Notes: generated by a model from the sequence alone, not told the origin. Counted from the first letter of the stretch, positions 26,045 through 36,060 are shown. The stretch: 64,000 bases of DNA from Gammaproteobacteria bacterium (GCA_021773835.1 JAJFJQ010000066.1:248001-312000); one strand, 5' to 3'. Made by a program: numbers and translations.

Positions 26045-27133
26045 ATGGCCGATGAGCAACAGGGTTTCAGGCAGGCATCGCCGCGACCGATATCCGCCCG
26101 CGAGGCGAAGGCACTAGTCGAAGATCTGTTTATCCTACGACCCGCAATCTATTGGATCGATTTTCTTTTAAGCGCAACCGTCGCGTATGCCGGAACTGCA
26201 ATCTACCTAAAAGCGCCGACCTACTCGGCATCGCAAATTACAGCATTTATTGTTGCCGGCATCGCGCTATTTCGCATCGCAACGTTTATGCACGAAATCG
26301 TCCACATGCGCAAAGGCCACATGCGCCTATTTAAACTCGTCTGGAACTGCATTGCCGGGATCCCGTTGTTGACGCCGTCGCTCTTCTATACAACCCACGC
26401 GGATCACCACAGCAATCGCTACTATGGGACGCCAGCGGACGGTGAGTATCTACCTTTTGGTGCGACCCGCCCGAGCGAGATCGTTCGATTTATCGCGATG
26501 ATCCCGCTGATCCCAATGTTGGCGGTTGCGCGCGCCGGGGTATTGGTGCCGCTATCGTTGGTGCTGCCGAAACTGCGCCGATGGTTACTTGCCAGAGCGT
26601 CCGCAGCGGTGATTAGCCCGACTTATCAGCGCCGCAATGTGCCGCAGATCTGGGACCCATTGTGGCTAGCAACAGATCTCGCGTGTTTTGTCTGGGTCGG
26701 ATCGATAGCGCTGTTGACTATCCGTGGCGTGATTGCGCCCGGTACATTTGCAATGTTGTATCTGTTGATCGTCTACGCCATCGGTCTGAATTGGTTACGG
26801 ACCCTCGCGGCCCACCGCTATCGTAACGCTGGCGGAGAAGTTAGCCACTCCGATCAGGTACTCGATTCGATCAATATCACCGGACATCCGCTACTCACGG
26901 AATTGATATTCCCGGTTGGGTTGCGTTACCACGCGTTGCACCACTTACTACCGTCGCTGCCGTACCATGCGCTAGGGAAAGCGCACACGCGACTCATGGC
27001 GGAGCTGCCTAAAGAATCATCCTACCGCCTGACTAATTGCCCGAATACATTCGCGGCAATTCGACAACTTTGGCGGGACGCAAAGGCATCGGACGACGGG
27101 GCCGCCGTGATCCGATTGTGGCGTCAAGCGTGA
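26045..27133 (+). CDS. Membrane fatty-acid/sphingolipid desaturase or hydroxylase
   Basis: A 362-residue integral membrane di-iron protein with three histidine boxes: HEIVH (83-87), HADHH (118-122) and HALHH (296-300), plus an extra HRYRN at ~257-261. About four to six hydrophobic helices are present. It belongs to the fatty acid desaturase superfamily but not to the DEGS group found at 10 kb. It could desaturate or hydroxylate the acyl chain or long-chain base. It follows the TAM41-like gene by 17 bases and is the last gene of the plus-strand ceramide operon; it converges with the cupin gene. Confidence 0.87.
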   Translation: MADEQQGFRQASPRPISAREAKALVEDLFILRPAIYWIDFLLSATVAYAGTAIYLKAPTYSASQITAFIVAGIALFRIATFMHEIVHMRKGHMRLFKLVWNCIAGIPLLTPSLFYTTHADHHSNRYYGTPADGEYLPFGATRPSEIVRFIAMIPLIPMLAVARAGVLVPLSLVLPKLRRWLLARASAAVISPTYQRRNVPQIWDPLWLATDLACFVWVGSIALLTIRGVIAPGTFAMLYLLIVYAIGLNWLRTLAAHRYRNAGGEVSHSDQVLDSINITGHPLLTELIFPVGLRYHALHHLLPSLPYHALGKAHTRLMAELPKESSYRLTNCPNTFAAIRQLWRDAKASDDGAAVIRLWRQA

Positions 27134-27149
27134 CGAAATATAGACGCTG

Positions 27150-27827
27150 TTAATTCGCCTTCTTAGCGGCCTTCTTTTGGACCTTACCGCGAGCACTCGC
27201 ACGCCGCTTCGGCGCCGCGGTGATCTTGCCCCTTGTGGATTTCACGGACGCTTTGGGTAAATCGTCGCCAAGCAGACCCGCGGCGTCGAGTTGCTCCATT
27301 GCCTCGGCCGTAAACTCTGCCCCGGGGGCATCGCCGGCTATGACAAACATTAGGATCGAGTATTCGTCCGCTGGGCCTTTCGTGACATTCTCGAAGCGCC
27401 GGATCGCGCCGGGTGGAAACGAAATCACATCCAAGGGTTTGAGATCGACGTGTTCAACTTTGCCTTGCTCATTTTCCCAACTCGCACGCCATAGTCCAGT
27501 TATCCCAATGAAGGTTTCGTTTGTGTCGTGGTTATGCATCATCGGCCCCTTACCAGGGAGCGCACGACAATAGCCCAGGTTAAATCCTTCCGAGATTTTA
27601 ACCGCCGCCATACGCGCGGCTGCTTCGCCGACCGGAGACACGACACCCTCGTCCTCGGTCTCCGGTGGTTGAAAACCAATCACGTTGTAGAGGATCCGCT
27701 CTGCGCCCGGCATATAGCTATCCGGTAGACCGCCGTCGGATCCTTTTATTTGAGAAAAGCGCGCAACGCGTTTCATCATTTCTTTTTTTGACACTGGTTT
27801 ACGCGGGATCTGTTCGGTGAATTTCAT
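27150..27827 (-). CDS. Cupin-domain protein with a lysine-rich tail
   Basis: A 225-residue protein. Residues ~85-165 form a cupin barrel: the first motif has GKGPMMHNHDTNETFIG with metal-binding His and Glu, and the second reads LDVISFPPGAIRRFEN. The last ~35 residues are a Lys/Ala/Arg-rich, histone-H1-like tail (KRRASARGKVQKKAAKKAN) that might bind nucleic acid or membrane. No substrate can be assigned. It is a single gene converging with the desaturase; the HAD gene upstream is 76 bases away. Confidence 0.8.
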   Translation of the reverse strand: MKFTEQIPRKPVSKKEMMKRVARFSQIKGSDGGLPDSYMPGAERILYNVIGFQPPETEDEGVVSPVGEAAARMAAVKISEGFNLGYCRALPGKGPMMHNHDTNETFIGITGLWRASWENEQGKVEHVDLKPLDVISFPPGAIRRFENVTKGPADEYSILMFVIAGDAPGAEFTAEAMEQLDAAGLLGDDLPKASVKSTRGKITAAPKRRASARGKVQKKAAKKAN

Positions 27828-27903
27828 AATGCTCTCCTAATGTCGGTGGGCCGGAGTATCTGATCCAATAATAACCACCGGCGGTGCCTTTTGATATCCC
27901 CGA

Positions 27904-28554
27904 TCAGGGTAAGTCGATCCCCAACGAGCGTGACAAATCAGCAATCGCCTGCTCTTCAGATACCACCTTGATAGTATGCATACCGAGTGCTCGTGCCGGT
28001 TTTAGATTGATCCCAAGATCGTCGAGATAGACCGTCTGGTCCGGCTGCACACCTAGGCGATCGCAAGCCAAGGTATAGATCCGCGGATCCGGCTTGCGGA
28101 TCCCCTCCTTGCTCGACTCAATGACGCATTCGAACAATCCCATCACCTCGCTGACCGCCGAAGCGAGCTCGGCAGATTTAACCATCGACGCACCTTTCCC
28201 AGCTTTCACATTGTTGGTGATGCACGCGACCTTGTAATCCGCCCGGCAACGCTTTAGCACCTTGACCATACGAGGTCTTAACTCACCGCTTAGCAGGGCA
28301 GTTATCTCACGACCCTGTATCCGATGTCCGGCGGCATGGGTTTCATCTGCAAATGCGCGATCAAATTCTTCCAAACTGATCTGGTCCGATTCGAACCGTG
28401 CCCACGCGTTAGTTGTCGGGTTGACCGAATTTACTCCCCGAATGAAGTCTCGTGGGATCCCGCGTTCAAGCTCGAATCGATTAAACGCTTCGAACGGTGA
28501 ACTGGTTAACACGCCGCCAAAATCCCACAGCACTGCCGTGATTGTCATTCGCAC
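27904..28554 (-). CDS. HAD-superfamily hydrolase
   Basis: A 216-residue HAD-IA protein. Motif I is LWDFGGVL with the nucleophile Asp at ~11 (second Asp replaced by Gly, as in epoxide-hydrolase N-terminal-like and dehalogenase-like members), motif II ACITNN, motif III Lys in KEGIRKPDPRIY and motif IV VYLDDLGINLKPA. It is similar to the phosphatase-like domain of soluble epoxide hydrolase. The substrate is unknown. The start could be Met1 or Met3. It lies downstream of the MetE-like gene (86-base gap) on the same strand. Confidence 0.88.
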   Translation of the reverse strand: MRMTITAVLWDFGGVLTSSPFEAFNRFELERGIPRDFIRGVNSVNPTTNAWARFESDQISLEEFDRAFADETHAAGHRIQGREITALLSGELRPRMVKVLKRCRADYKVACITNNVKAGKGASMVKSAELASAVSEVMGLFECVIESSKEGIRKPDPRIYTLACDRLGVQPDQTVYLDDLGINLKPARALGMHTIKVVSEEQAIADLSRSLGIDLP

Positions 28555-28639
28555 TATCTCCTAAGCGAATGACGGATCATATCGCTGAACCTTCACCAGC
28601 TAAGCATGCCTTAAAACCACACGCCAGCATCCAATAAAC

Positions 28640-29740
28640 TTACAATGCATCGGCGACTGTTCGGTGAATGTGCAAAAGTTCCGGCATGCCTTCCCGTGGC
28701 CTGCGGCCGAACCCACATTCCGTCGCAACGCCAAAGTCACGTGCATGCCGCTTCGCCGTTCCGAGCAGACCCAATGATGTATCAACGCCGCCGGTGACGT
28801 GCACAAGGCCTAGATAAAGTTTGCCTACACCGCGATCAAAATCTTTCAACGGTTCAAAGTACCGATCGTCATTACGGTCTCGCGGTACCGGCATGTGATA
28901 GTAGTCAATCTCGCGATCCACTGCGGCCGTTGCCGCATTGGCCATCTTGACCACGACACTAAGGTCTGGTGGTTCGATCAAATGGCGGTGTCCAAGATCG
29001 CCGTAGCAAAGGTGTAAACCCATCAAGGCTCGATCCGGAACGGCACCTGCGGCGACCGTGATCGCATTTAAATAGCGCTCCAAAGGATCGTCTTGCGGCT
29101 GCCAGGGGAAGATCTGTGGGTGCTGATCGCCGGCCTCTACGGCCAGCACTTCCATGCAGATGTCCCATTGCACAACGACATCGTCCACAGGAATCGAATC
29201 CGTGATCAGCGCTACTTCACGGCACAACGCGTCTTCGTACGCCGCCCACATCGGAGCGAAGTCTTCCGGGTTCGTCAAAAATGGTCGAATGCCGCTTTCG
29301 ATCAATGGGATCGCGACCATGAATCGGGCATCGCTCGACACGAGCTCAGCGTCGCGCAACGCGCAAAACTCCGTATAAGATTGAATTGCCGCCCGAGCGT
29401 AGCCAAGGTCTTCGAAGTGGACCGATTCAGCGCCGGGTCGCAAGCGGAACTGCCAATGGTCTGAATATCCACGGGGTGCCCAATCCTCCCCGACACTTCG
29501 CCATTCATCCGGGTGTTCAGGCTCGACGGGTATAGGCCGGTTGATTGTTTCTAAACTGGGATTACCGTCATAGGTTGTCGCTGCCAGGTAATTGATCCAA
29601 ATCCGCCGAGTGCCGGTTTCTCCATCCGGTATGCAATCAAGATAACGACCGATTCCCTCACCGCAGGTGCGCATCGCCTCGGCCGCGTCAACACCTGGGA
29701 TGCTACCGACCAACAAAATTTTGTTTTTCATCCTGGACAT
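28640..29740 (-). CDS. Cobalamin-independent methionine synthase-like (MetE C-terminal fold) protein
   Basis: A 366-residue protein of the UROD/MetE-like TIM-barrel superfamily. It starts with ILLVGSIPG near residue 10, has IPDGETGTRRIWINYL, DDVVVQWDICMEVLA, and LGLVHVTGGVD, and ends with ATECGFGRRP, which keeps the Cys position of the MetE zinc site. It lacks the N-terminal half of true MetE, so it is probably not a methionine synthase; small relatives act in thiol methyl transfer or are uncharacterised. It is divergent from the dipeptidase gene; the 178-base gap between them should carry both promoters. Confidence 0.75.
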   Translation of the reverse strand: MSRMKNKILLVGSIPGVDAAEAMRTCGEGIGRYLDCIPDGETGTRRIWINYLAATTYDGNPSLETINRPIPVEPEHPDEWRSVGEDWAPRGYSDHWQFRLRPGAESVHFEDLGYARAAIQSYTEFCALRDAELVSSDARFMVAIPLIESGIRPFLTNPEDFAPMWAAYEDALCREVALITDSIPVDDVVVQWDICMEVLAVEAGDQHPQIFPWQPQDDPLERYLNAITVAAGAVPDRALMGLHLCYGDLGHRHLIEPPDLSVVVKMANAATAAVDREIDYYHMPVPRDRNDDRYFEPLKDFDRGVGKLYLGLVHVTGGVDTSLGLLGTAKRHARDFGVATECGFGRRPREGMPELLHIHRTVADAL

Positions 29741-29918
29741 CGCTGGCTATCTCCTTCCTATGCTCGGGCACAATGTATTAATACAACGCAGTCCCTATTG
29801 ATCATCGCGTGTTCATCAACCCCGGCGATCGATTGTCGATTCATTAGCACGATAGCGCCGTTACACCGTCAAGGACAAGCACGTTGCATACGATATTTAC
29901 TGCGTTTATTTTTCAACG

Positions 29919-31130
29919 ATGCTCAATCCCAACAATATCGCACCAGCCCACAGCGAAGGGTGTCCGGCATGGGTTAAGCGTTGGCTGATTTTACTCACCC
30001 TTGCCGTCCTGGCTTTTTTCTTCCTACTGCCGGATCTCATCGGTCGGTTTATGAATCAAGTGCATGGGGCACCAACGCGGCACCTGGATCAAGCGGCACA
30101 CTCGCTCCATCAGCGCTTGCTGGTTGCCGATTTGCACGCCGACACACTGCTATGGAACCGGGATCCCGCACGTCGCGGTACTTACGGTCACATTGATCTG
30201 CCACGACTGCTTGATGCAAGCATGGGACTACAGGTCTTTAGCGCGGTGACAAAGACGCCACGTGGATTGAATTTCGAACATAATGCGGGAACCACCGATA
30301 ACATCACGCCTCTTGTCATTGCACAGCGCTGGCCGCTACGAACGTGGACCAGCCTCACGGAACGCGCACGTTACCAGGCGCAACGCCTGCACCGGCTAGC
30401 CGATAATTCGGACGGACATTTCGTTGTACTGCGTAGCCGATCTGATCTTGCGCGATTATTAGCGCAACGGAATAACGGCAATGCGATAACCGCAGGCCTG
30501 CTGGCGATTGAAGGGATGCATGCGCTTGAAGGGAAGCCTGAAAACCTCGGTCGACTGCACGAGGCCGGATTTCGCATGATGGGCCTAACTCACTTTTTCG
30601 ATAACGCGCTGGGTGGATCAGCGCATGGGATAGCCAAAGGGGGCTTAACGGAATTTGGCTTAGGCATGGTCAAGCAGATGGAGCGGCTTGGGATAGTAGT
30701 CGACCTTGCGCATGCGTCGCCGCAATTGATTGCCGATGTGCTGGAAGTCGCAAGACAGCCTGTGGTTGTCTCACACACCGGGGTTAAAGGAACCTGCCCG
30801 CGAACGCGCAATCTTAGCGACGACCAGTTGCATTCAATCGCGGGCAATGGCGGCCTGATAGGAATCGCATTTTTCGCCGAAGCAACCTGTGGCACGGACG
30901 TGGCGTCGATCACGCGCGCGATCGACTACACCGTACGCCTTATCGGTATCAGACACGTCGCCTTGGGCAGTGATTTCGACGGCGCAGTGACAACGCCGTT
31001 CGACGTTACCGGGCTTCCGGCGCTTACCGAAGCGCTGATTGATACGGGGTTTTCTGATGCCGACATCGAGGCAATTATGGGCGGTAACATTATTAATCTG
31101 CTTAGCCGCACCTTACCTAATGAGCCCTAG
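29919..31130 (+). CDS. Membrane dipeptidase (peptidase M19)
   Basis: A 403-residue zinc dipeptidase with one N-terminal membrane anchor (about 21-44, WLILLTLAVLAFFFLLPDLI). The metal site begins with ADLHADTLLWNRD (His-x-Asp), followed by IEGMHALEG (Glu), GLTHFFDNALGGSAHG, VDLAHASP with the bridging His, VVSHTG, and ALGSDFDGAV. Renal-dipeptidase-like enzymes cleave dipeptides with a D- or dehydro-residue at the C-terminus, outside the inner membrane. The stretch between its end and trpB2 (31131-31270) is non-coding, with only a short open frame lacking a start. Confidence 0.92.
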   Translation: MLNPNNIAPAHSEGCPAWVKRWLILLTLAVLAFFFLLPDLIGRFMNQVHGAPTRHLDQAAHSLHQRLLVADLHADTLLWNRDPARRGTYGHIDLPRLLDASMGLQVFSAVTKTPRGLNFEHNAGTTDNITPLVIAQRWPLRTWTSLTERARYQAQRLHRLADNSDGHFVVLRSRSDLARLLAQRNNGNAITAGLLAIEGMHALEGKPENLGRLHEAGFRMMGLTHFFDNALGGSAHGIAKGGLTEFGLGMVKQMERLGIVVDLAHASPQLIADVLEVARQPVVVSHTGVKGTCPRTRNLSDDQLHSIAGNGGLIGIAFFAEATCGTDVASITRAIDYTVRLIGIRHVALGSDFDGAVTTPFDVTGLPALTEALIDTGFSDADIEAIMGGNIINLLSRTLPNEP

Positions 31131-31270
31131 TTCTGCTGGATGGAACCCTCGCAGCGGATCCCGCAACTGGAGCGGACGTGGCGCAACTGATCCGGTCCGC
31201 GCGCGCCGATAAACTCATCGTCGAACTTGATCCATAATGGCACAAGCAAATCCACAGAGAATCTAACGCC

Positions 31271-32635
31271 GTGACCGATACCGTAAAATATCTGCTCGAT
31301 GAAGCGGACATTCCGAAGCAGTGGTACAACATCGCCGCCGATTTACCCGAACCACCCACCCCGCCGCTGCACCCGGGTACTGGCCAAGCACTTAGTCCGA
31401 GTGAATTGGAGCCGCTCTTTTCGCGAGGGGTGATCGAGCAAGAAATCAGCACCGAGCGCTATATCGACATCCCCGAACCCGTGCGCGACATCTATCGCCA
31501 GTGGCGGCCCAGCCCCTTATTTCGCGCGCGACGCCTTGAGCAGGCACTCGATACACCTGCACGTATTTACTACAAATATGAAGGCGGCAGTCCTGCCGGC
31601 AGCCACAAACCAAATACGGCCATTGCGCAAGCCTTCTACGCCCGCGAGGACGGCGTAAAACGCCTAGCCACTGAAACCGGCGCCGGGCAATGGGGATCTT
31701 CGCTGGCCTTGGCTGGTTCGATGTTTGGGCTTGAGATAGATGTCTATATGGTGCGGGTGAGTTTTGATCAAAAACCCTATCGCCGCGCGTTCATGGAAAG
31801 TTTCGGGGCAAACTGTTTCCCAAGCCCGAGCGACCGCACTAACGCAGGCCGCACGGTTCTCGCCGAAACACCCGACAGTCGTGGCAGCCTCGGTATCGCT
31901 ATCAGTGAAGCGGTCGAATGCGCAATGGAACGCGACGACACAAAGTATGCGCTTGGTAGCGTATTGAACCATGTCTTGTTGCACCAAACCGTCGTCGGTC
32001 TCGAAGCCCTACGCCAATTCGAATTGGCCGACGACTATCCGGATACAATCATTGCCTGCACCGGCGGCGGCAGTAACTTTGGCGGCATTGTGTTTCCGTT
32101 TCTAGGTCACCAACTGCGCGGCGGCGAAGCGGTCGACATCGTAGCGGTTGAACCGGCGAACTGCCCGACATTGACCCGCGGAAAATATGCCTATGATTTT
32201 GGTGATACCGCACACCTCACGCCGCTGGTGAAGATGCATACGCTAGGTTCGAATTTCGTCCCGCCGGGATTTCATGCCGGTGGCTTGCGCTATCACGGCA
32301 TGGCGCCACTGGTGAGTCAATGCACGGATCTTGGCTACGTCACAGCTTCCGCCTACGACCAGAAAGCCTGTTTTGAGGCTGGTCTCGAATTCGCGCGCGC
32401 CGAAGGGATCCTACCGGCACCTGAAGCGAATCATGCGGTGGTTGCCGCGATGGAGGCGGCACGCGCGTGCAAGGTGTCCGGTGAAAGTCGTGCGATATTA
32501 TTTAACCTCTGCGGCCATGGGCATTTCGATATGCCCGCCTACATGGATTATTCCGCAGGGAGATTACATGACCAACAATACAACGAAGAAGATATGGCGA
32601 TGGCGCTCGCCGGTCTACCCAGCGTCGCCGGGTAA
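31271..32635 (+). CDS. TrpB-like PLP-dependent enzyme (TrpB2)
   Basis: A 454-residue tryptophan-synthase-beta-like protein of the TrpB2 group, longer than the usual 400-residue TrpB1. The PLP Lys113 lies in [16 protein letters not shown] follows and [10 protein letters not shown] binds the PLP phosphate. The family makes tryptophan from indole and serine and often stands alone without TrpA. No other trp gene is nearby, as expected for TrpB2. The gluconate-dehydrogenase-like pair follows 23 bases later; no functional link is apparent. Confidence 0.92.
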   Translation: MTDTVKYLLDEADIPKQWYNIAADLPEPPTPPLHPGTGQALSPSELEPLFSRGVIEQEISTERYIDIPEPVRDIYRQWRPSPLFRARRLEQALDTPARIYYKYEGGSPAGSHKPNTAIAQAFYAREDGVKRLATETGAGQWGSSLALAGSMFGLEIDVYMVRVSFDQKPYRRAFMESFGANCFPSPSDRTNAGRTVLAETPDSRGSLGIAISEAVECAMERDDTKYALGSVLNHVLLHQTVVGLEALRQFELADDYPDTIIACTGGGSNFGGIVFPFLGHQLRGGEAVDIVAVEPANCPTLTRGKYAYDFGDTAHLTPLVKMHTLGSNFVPPGFHAGGLRYHGMAPLVSQCTDLGYVTASAYDQKACFEAGLEFARAEGILPAPEANHAVVAAMEAARACKVSGESRAILFNLCGHGHFDMPAYMDYSAGRLHDQQYNEEDMAMALAGLPSVAG

Positions 32636-32658
32636 GCGCGATTACAGGGAGCATAGCG

Positions 32659-33195
32659 ATGACCACACGTAGAGCATTCATCCGCACTAGCGGCACCATC
32701 GCCGGTGTACTGTCCCTAAGTTCGACATCGATCATCGCACTCGCACCAGCGCGCGCTTGGGCGCTCGAGCTAGACGCACTCACTACCGTGCAGGGTCAAA
32801 CGCTGTTGCTGCTAACCCGGCATATCTTTCCGCACGACACGCTCGATGATGCGGTCTATGCACTTGTAGTCAAAGACCTTGATACTGCGGCTGCCGATCC
32901 GCATGTTGCAAAACTTTTAGTTGATGGCATCAATAGCCTCGATGCCACTACGGACGGCAAATGGCTCGACCTAAGTTCCGAGCGCCAACTCCAAATTGTC
33001 GAGTCGATTGCAAGTGATCCATTCTTCGAAAAAGTTCGCAGCACCGCCGTGGTATCTCTGTATAACAATGAACTCGCCTTCGCCCATTTTGGCTACGAAG
33101 GAAGCTCATTTGAAAAAGGTGGTTATTTGAATCGCGGCTTCGATGATTTGGATTGGCTGCCCCCACCGCCCGTAGAAGCAAGCCCGCAACCGTAA
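32659..33195 (+). CDS. Gluconate 2-dehydrogenase subunit 3-like protein, Tat-exported
   Basis: A 178-residue protein with a twin-arginine signal (TTRRAFIRTSGT) followed by a hydrophobic stretch and ARAWA, so export folded to the periplasm is likely. The mature part has LLLLTRHIFPHDTLDD and ends FDDLDWLPPPPVE, like the small subunit (subunit 3) of membrane gluconate-type dehydrogenases. This subunit escorts and stabilises the flavin GMC subunit, which is encoded next and overlaps it. No cytochrome c subunit gene follows. Confidence 0.85.
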   Translation: MTTRRAFIRTSGTIAGVLSLSSTSIIALAPARAWALELDALTTVQGQTLLLLTRHIFPHDTLDDAVYALVVKDLDTAAADPHVAKLLVDGINSLDATTDGKWLDLSSERQLQIVESIASDPFFEKVRSTAVVSLYNNELAFAHFGYEGSSFEKGGYLNRGFDDLDWLPPPPVEASPQP

Positions 33196-34772
33196 CAACG
33201 CAGGTGGCTACACACGGCAATACCGATACCTCAGTCGTCGTAATTGTCGGATCCGGCGCGGGCGGCGGCACCCTGGCGAATGAACTCTGCCAAAAGGGAG
33301 TCAACGTCGTCGTACTCGAAGCCGGCGCTCGTGAATCAACCGGCACCTTCATCAATGACGAATGGGCCTCATTCGAACAACTCGCTTGGCGCGATCGGCG
33401 CACGAGTTCCGGCTCATGGCGCCTCGCGACCGACTTTCCTAATCTCCCTGTGTGGGTATGCAAAACCGTAGGCGGCTCAACCACCCATTGGTCGGGATGC
33501 TCGTTACGTATGCGCGAACACGAATTTAACGCGCGTCGCGTTTATGGTGATATCGATGGGGCGAACCTCTTAGATTGGCCGCTCAGTTTGGGTGAGTTAG
33601 AAGCCTTCTACGAGAGTGCCGAAGCAAAGATGGGCGTAACCCGCACCAATGGTATTCCGGGGCTCCCTGGAAATAACAATTTTAAGGTTTTCTACAACGG
33701 CGCGAAGCGGGTCGGTTATGACGATTGTCACACCGGTCGCCTGGCAATTAACAGCCGTCCCCGCGACGGACGACCGGCGTGTCAGCAACTTGGATTTTGC
33801 TCTCAGGGCTGCAAGACAGGTGCGAAATGGTCAACCCTATACACCGAGATCCCCGCTGCCCAGGCCACCGGTCGGCTCGACCTGCGACCCGGATGCCATG
33901 CATCGCGGATCGAACACGACAAAACGGGCAAGGTCACTGGGGTGATTTATTTCGACCCAAACGGGAACGAGCAGCGGCAACTTGCGCGCGTCGTTTGCGT
34001 CGCGGGTAACGCGATCGAGACGCCGCGATTACTGCTGATGTCCGAATCGAGTCAGTTTCCGGATGGATTGGCAAACGGCTCCGGTGAGGTCGGACGAAAC
34101 TACCAAAGGCATACGACCGGTACCGTGTACGCAACTTTCAACGAGCCCGTTCACATGTATCGCGGGGCGACTGTGGCAGGCATCATCAGTGCCGAGTCTG
34201 ACCATCGACCCGAACGCGGGTTCGCCGCCGGTTATCAACTAGAAACCGTCTCTGTTGGTCTGCCTTCGATCGCCTCGTTTCTAGATCCCGGTGGATGGGG
34301 TCGCAAGGTAACCGAAGCTATCGACGATTACGCCAACATGGCTGCATTGTGGATCATCGGCGAGGATCTGCCACAGTCCGACAATCGAATTACGCTTAAC
34401 GACAATGAAAAAGACCAGTGGGGTTTACCGGTACCGAACATACATTACGATGATCACGCGAACGACATCGCGATGCGCAATCACGGCTTCCGCCAGGGCA
34501 GCGCCATTTATGACGCGATCGGCGCGCGACGTATTATTCAAAGCCCGCCTTTCCCGTCTACACACAATATGGGTACCTGTCGTATGAGCGAGGACCCATT
34601 ATTTGGGGTGGTCAACAAATGGGGACAAGCCCACGAGGTACCGAATCTATTCATATCCGACGGCTCTCAGTTCACCACCAGCGCGGCGGTTAATCCCACC
34701 CTGACAATCGTCGCTTTGGCGATCCGCCAAGCCGACTGGATCGCCTTAGAGATGGGACGACGAACTATTTAG
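33153..34772 (+). CDS. GMC-family oxidoreductase (gluconate/sugar dehydrogenase-type large subunit)
   Basis: A 539-residue FAD enzyme. VVIVGSGAGGGTLANEL (29-45) is the FAD-binding loop, VGGSTTHWSGCSLRM the second FAD-contact region, and HNMGTCRM near residue 474 the catalytic-site region with His, followed by ISDGSQFTTSAAVNPTLT. The given start ATG 33153 overlaps the small-subunit gene by 43 bases; GTG 33204 gives a shorter start just after it and may be right. With no signal of its own it would travel with the Tat-signalled small subunit. The donor substrate is unknown: alcohol, sugar acid or other. Confidence 0.88.
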   Translation: MAAPTARRSKPATVTTQVATHGNTDTSVVVIVGSGAGGGTLANELCQKGVNVVVLEAGARESTGTFINDEWASFEQLAWRDRRTSSGSWRLATDFPNLPVWVCKTVGGSTTHWSGCSLRMREHEFNARRVYGDIDGANLLDWPLSLGELEAFYESAEAKMGVTRTNGIPGLPGNNNFKVFYNGAKRVGYDDCHTGRLAINSRPRDGRPACQQLGFCSQGCKTGAKWSTLYTEIPAAQATGRLDLRPGCHASRIEHDKTGKVTGVIYFDPNGNEQRQLARVVCVAGNAIETPRLLLMSESSQFPDGLANGSGEVGRNYQRHTTGTVYATFNEPVHMYRGATVAGIISAESDHRPERGFAAGYQLETVSVGLPSIASFLDPGGWGRKVTEAIDDYANMAALWIIGEDLPQSDNRITLNDNEKDQWGLPVPNIHYDDHANDIAMRNHGFRQGSAIYDAIGARRIIQSPPFPSTHNMGTCRMSEDPLFGVVNKWGQAHEVPNLFISDGSQFTTSAAVNPTLTIVALAIRQADWIALEMGRRTI

Positions 34773-34835
34773 CGACTATCTAGAATCGATCAGCCGCCAT
34801 CATCCCGGCGCGCGCTGGACTCCAAACTAGCAGCG

Positions 34836-35993
34836 CTAAATAACATTCTCGTCGAACAAGGTTTGGATCTCTGTATCGCTATACCCAAGTTTTACCGCGA
34901 TGTCGCGCGAATGCTCGCCGAGTTCTGGAACCTTGAAGTCGACCTTGCCTGGCTCATTTGTGTACTTGATTGGGATCCCTAAATGTTCGATCTCGCCATC
35001 TTCCAACAACAGCATGCCGCGCTCGCGCGTATTCTCATCGAAAGTCCCATCGAGCAGCGTACGCAAGGATGAATAGCAAACGTTGATGTCTGATAACCAC
35101 TCAAGCCATTCGGCCAAAGGTCGCTCGGCGATAAATTCTGTCAGAAATTCTTTTACCGGTAATTGCGCTGGTCCGGGCGGTTGCAGGCACAATTCATAGA
35201 GATCAAGCCGATCTGCCTTTTGCAGAAACGCGTGGCAAAAATTGTGCTCGACCCCACCGAGCACCAACCAATCGTCATCTGCCGTCGCATAAATATTATA
35301 AAACGCCGCACCACCCCAATTGCGCTCTTGTTTTACGTCGTGGGCCCGATGTTCGGCAAAAGTGGGACCGGTTGAATTGGCAGTCCATGCTTGCAGGCAA
35401 TCGTGCATGGCGATGTCGATGAAATCACCCTCACCGGTCTCGCGCTGACGTAACAAGGCCATCAGCACTCCCGAAAAGGCCATCATCGACCCCGTCATGT
35501 CAGCAACCGGCATCGACGGATTCGCCGGCAGACCATCGCGTCCTCGATTAAAATCCAAGGTACCCGCCATAGCCTGCATCACCATGTCGTGGGCGGCCTT
35601 TAGCCGGTAGCGCCCCGTCTGGCCGAACGACGATAGTGAGCAATACACGATCTGCGGGGCACGCTCCCTCACGGCCGCATAATCGAGGCCGAGTCGCTCC
35701 ATCACGCCAGGCCGAAAGCCTTCAACCATGACGTCGGCGTCCTCCAATAACTTAAACAACAGTTCTTTGCCTCGCGGATCCTTAAGATTCAGACGCAGAC
35801 TTTGCTTGCCACGATGGGTGTTGCGAAACCACACGGAATGCCCAGCTTTGCGCAAACCGACCTCGCGCACGGGCTCACCGCTGAACGGCTCGACTCGGAT
35901 AACCTCCGCGCCATGGTCCGCCATCATCATGGTGAAATGCGGTCCTGGCAGAAACATCGACAGATCGACGACCTTTATTCCAGCAAGTTTCAT
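34836..35993 (-). CDS. CaiB/BaiF family CoA-transferase
   Basis: A 385-residue family III CoA-transferase: LAGIKVVDLSMFLPGPHFTMMMADHGAEVIRVE at the N-terminus is the family hallmark (first strand/helix), with RGKQSLRLNLKDPRGKELL and VEGFRPGVMERLGL. The catalytic Asp is in KAAHDMVMQAMAG. Such enzymes move CoA between carboxylic acids through an aspartyl-CoA thioester. The acid is unknown. The divergent 2-hydroxychromene-2-carboxylate-isomerase-like gene suggests an aromatic or steroid breakdown pathway. Confidence 0.93.
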   Translation of the reverse strand: MKLAGIKVVDLSMFLPGPHFTMMMADHGAEVIRVEPFSGEPVREVGLRKAGHSVWFRNTHRGKQSLRLNLKDPRGKELLFKLLEDADVMVEGFRPGVMERLGLDYAAVRERAPQIVYCSLSSFGQTGRYRLKAAHDMVMQAMAGTLDFNRGRDGLPANPSMPVADMTGSMMAFSGVLMALLRQRETGEGDFIDIAMHDCLQAWTANSTGPTFAEHRAHDVKQERNWGGAAFYNIYATADDDWLVLGGVEHNFCHAFLQKADRLDLYELCLQPPGPAQLPVKEFLTEFIAERPLAEWLEWLSDINVCYSSLRTLLDGTFDENTRERGMLLLEDGEIEHLGIPIKYTNEPGKVDFKVPELGEHSRDIAVKLGYSDTEIQTLFDENVI

Positions 35994-36060
35994 GTTTCAT
36001 CCTCTTCTTTTCTGCAACTTCACGGTTCGCCAAAGCATCAGATCTTGATAGGCTGGCGCG

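Noticed and set aside
31121-31240. Short open frame (LLDGTLAADPATGAD...) between the dipeptidase and trpB2
   Set aside because: No start codon or ribosome-binding site and no recognisable family; too short to call a gene remnant.
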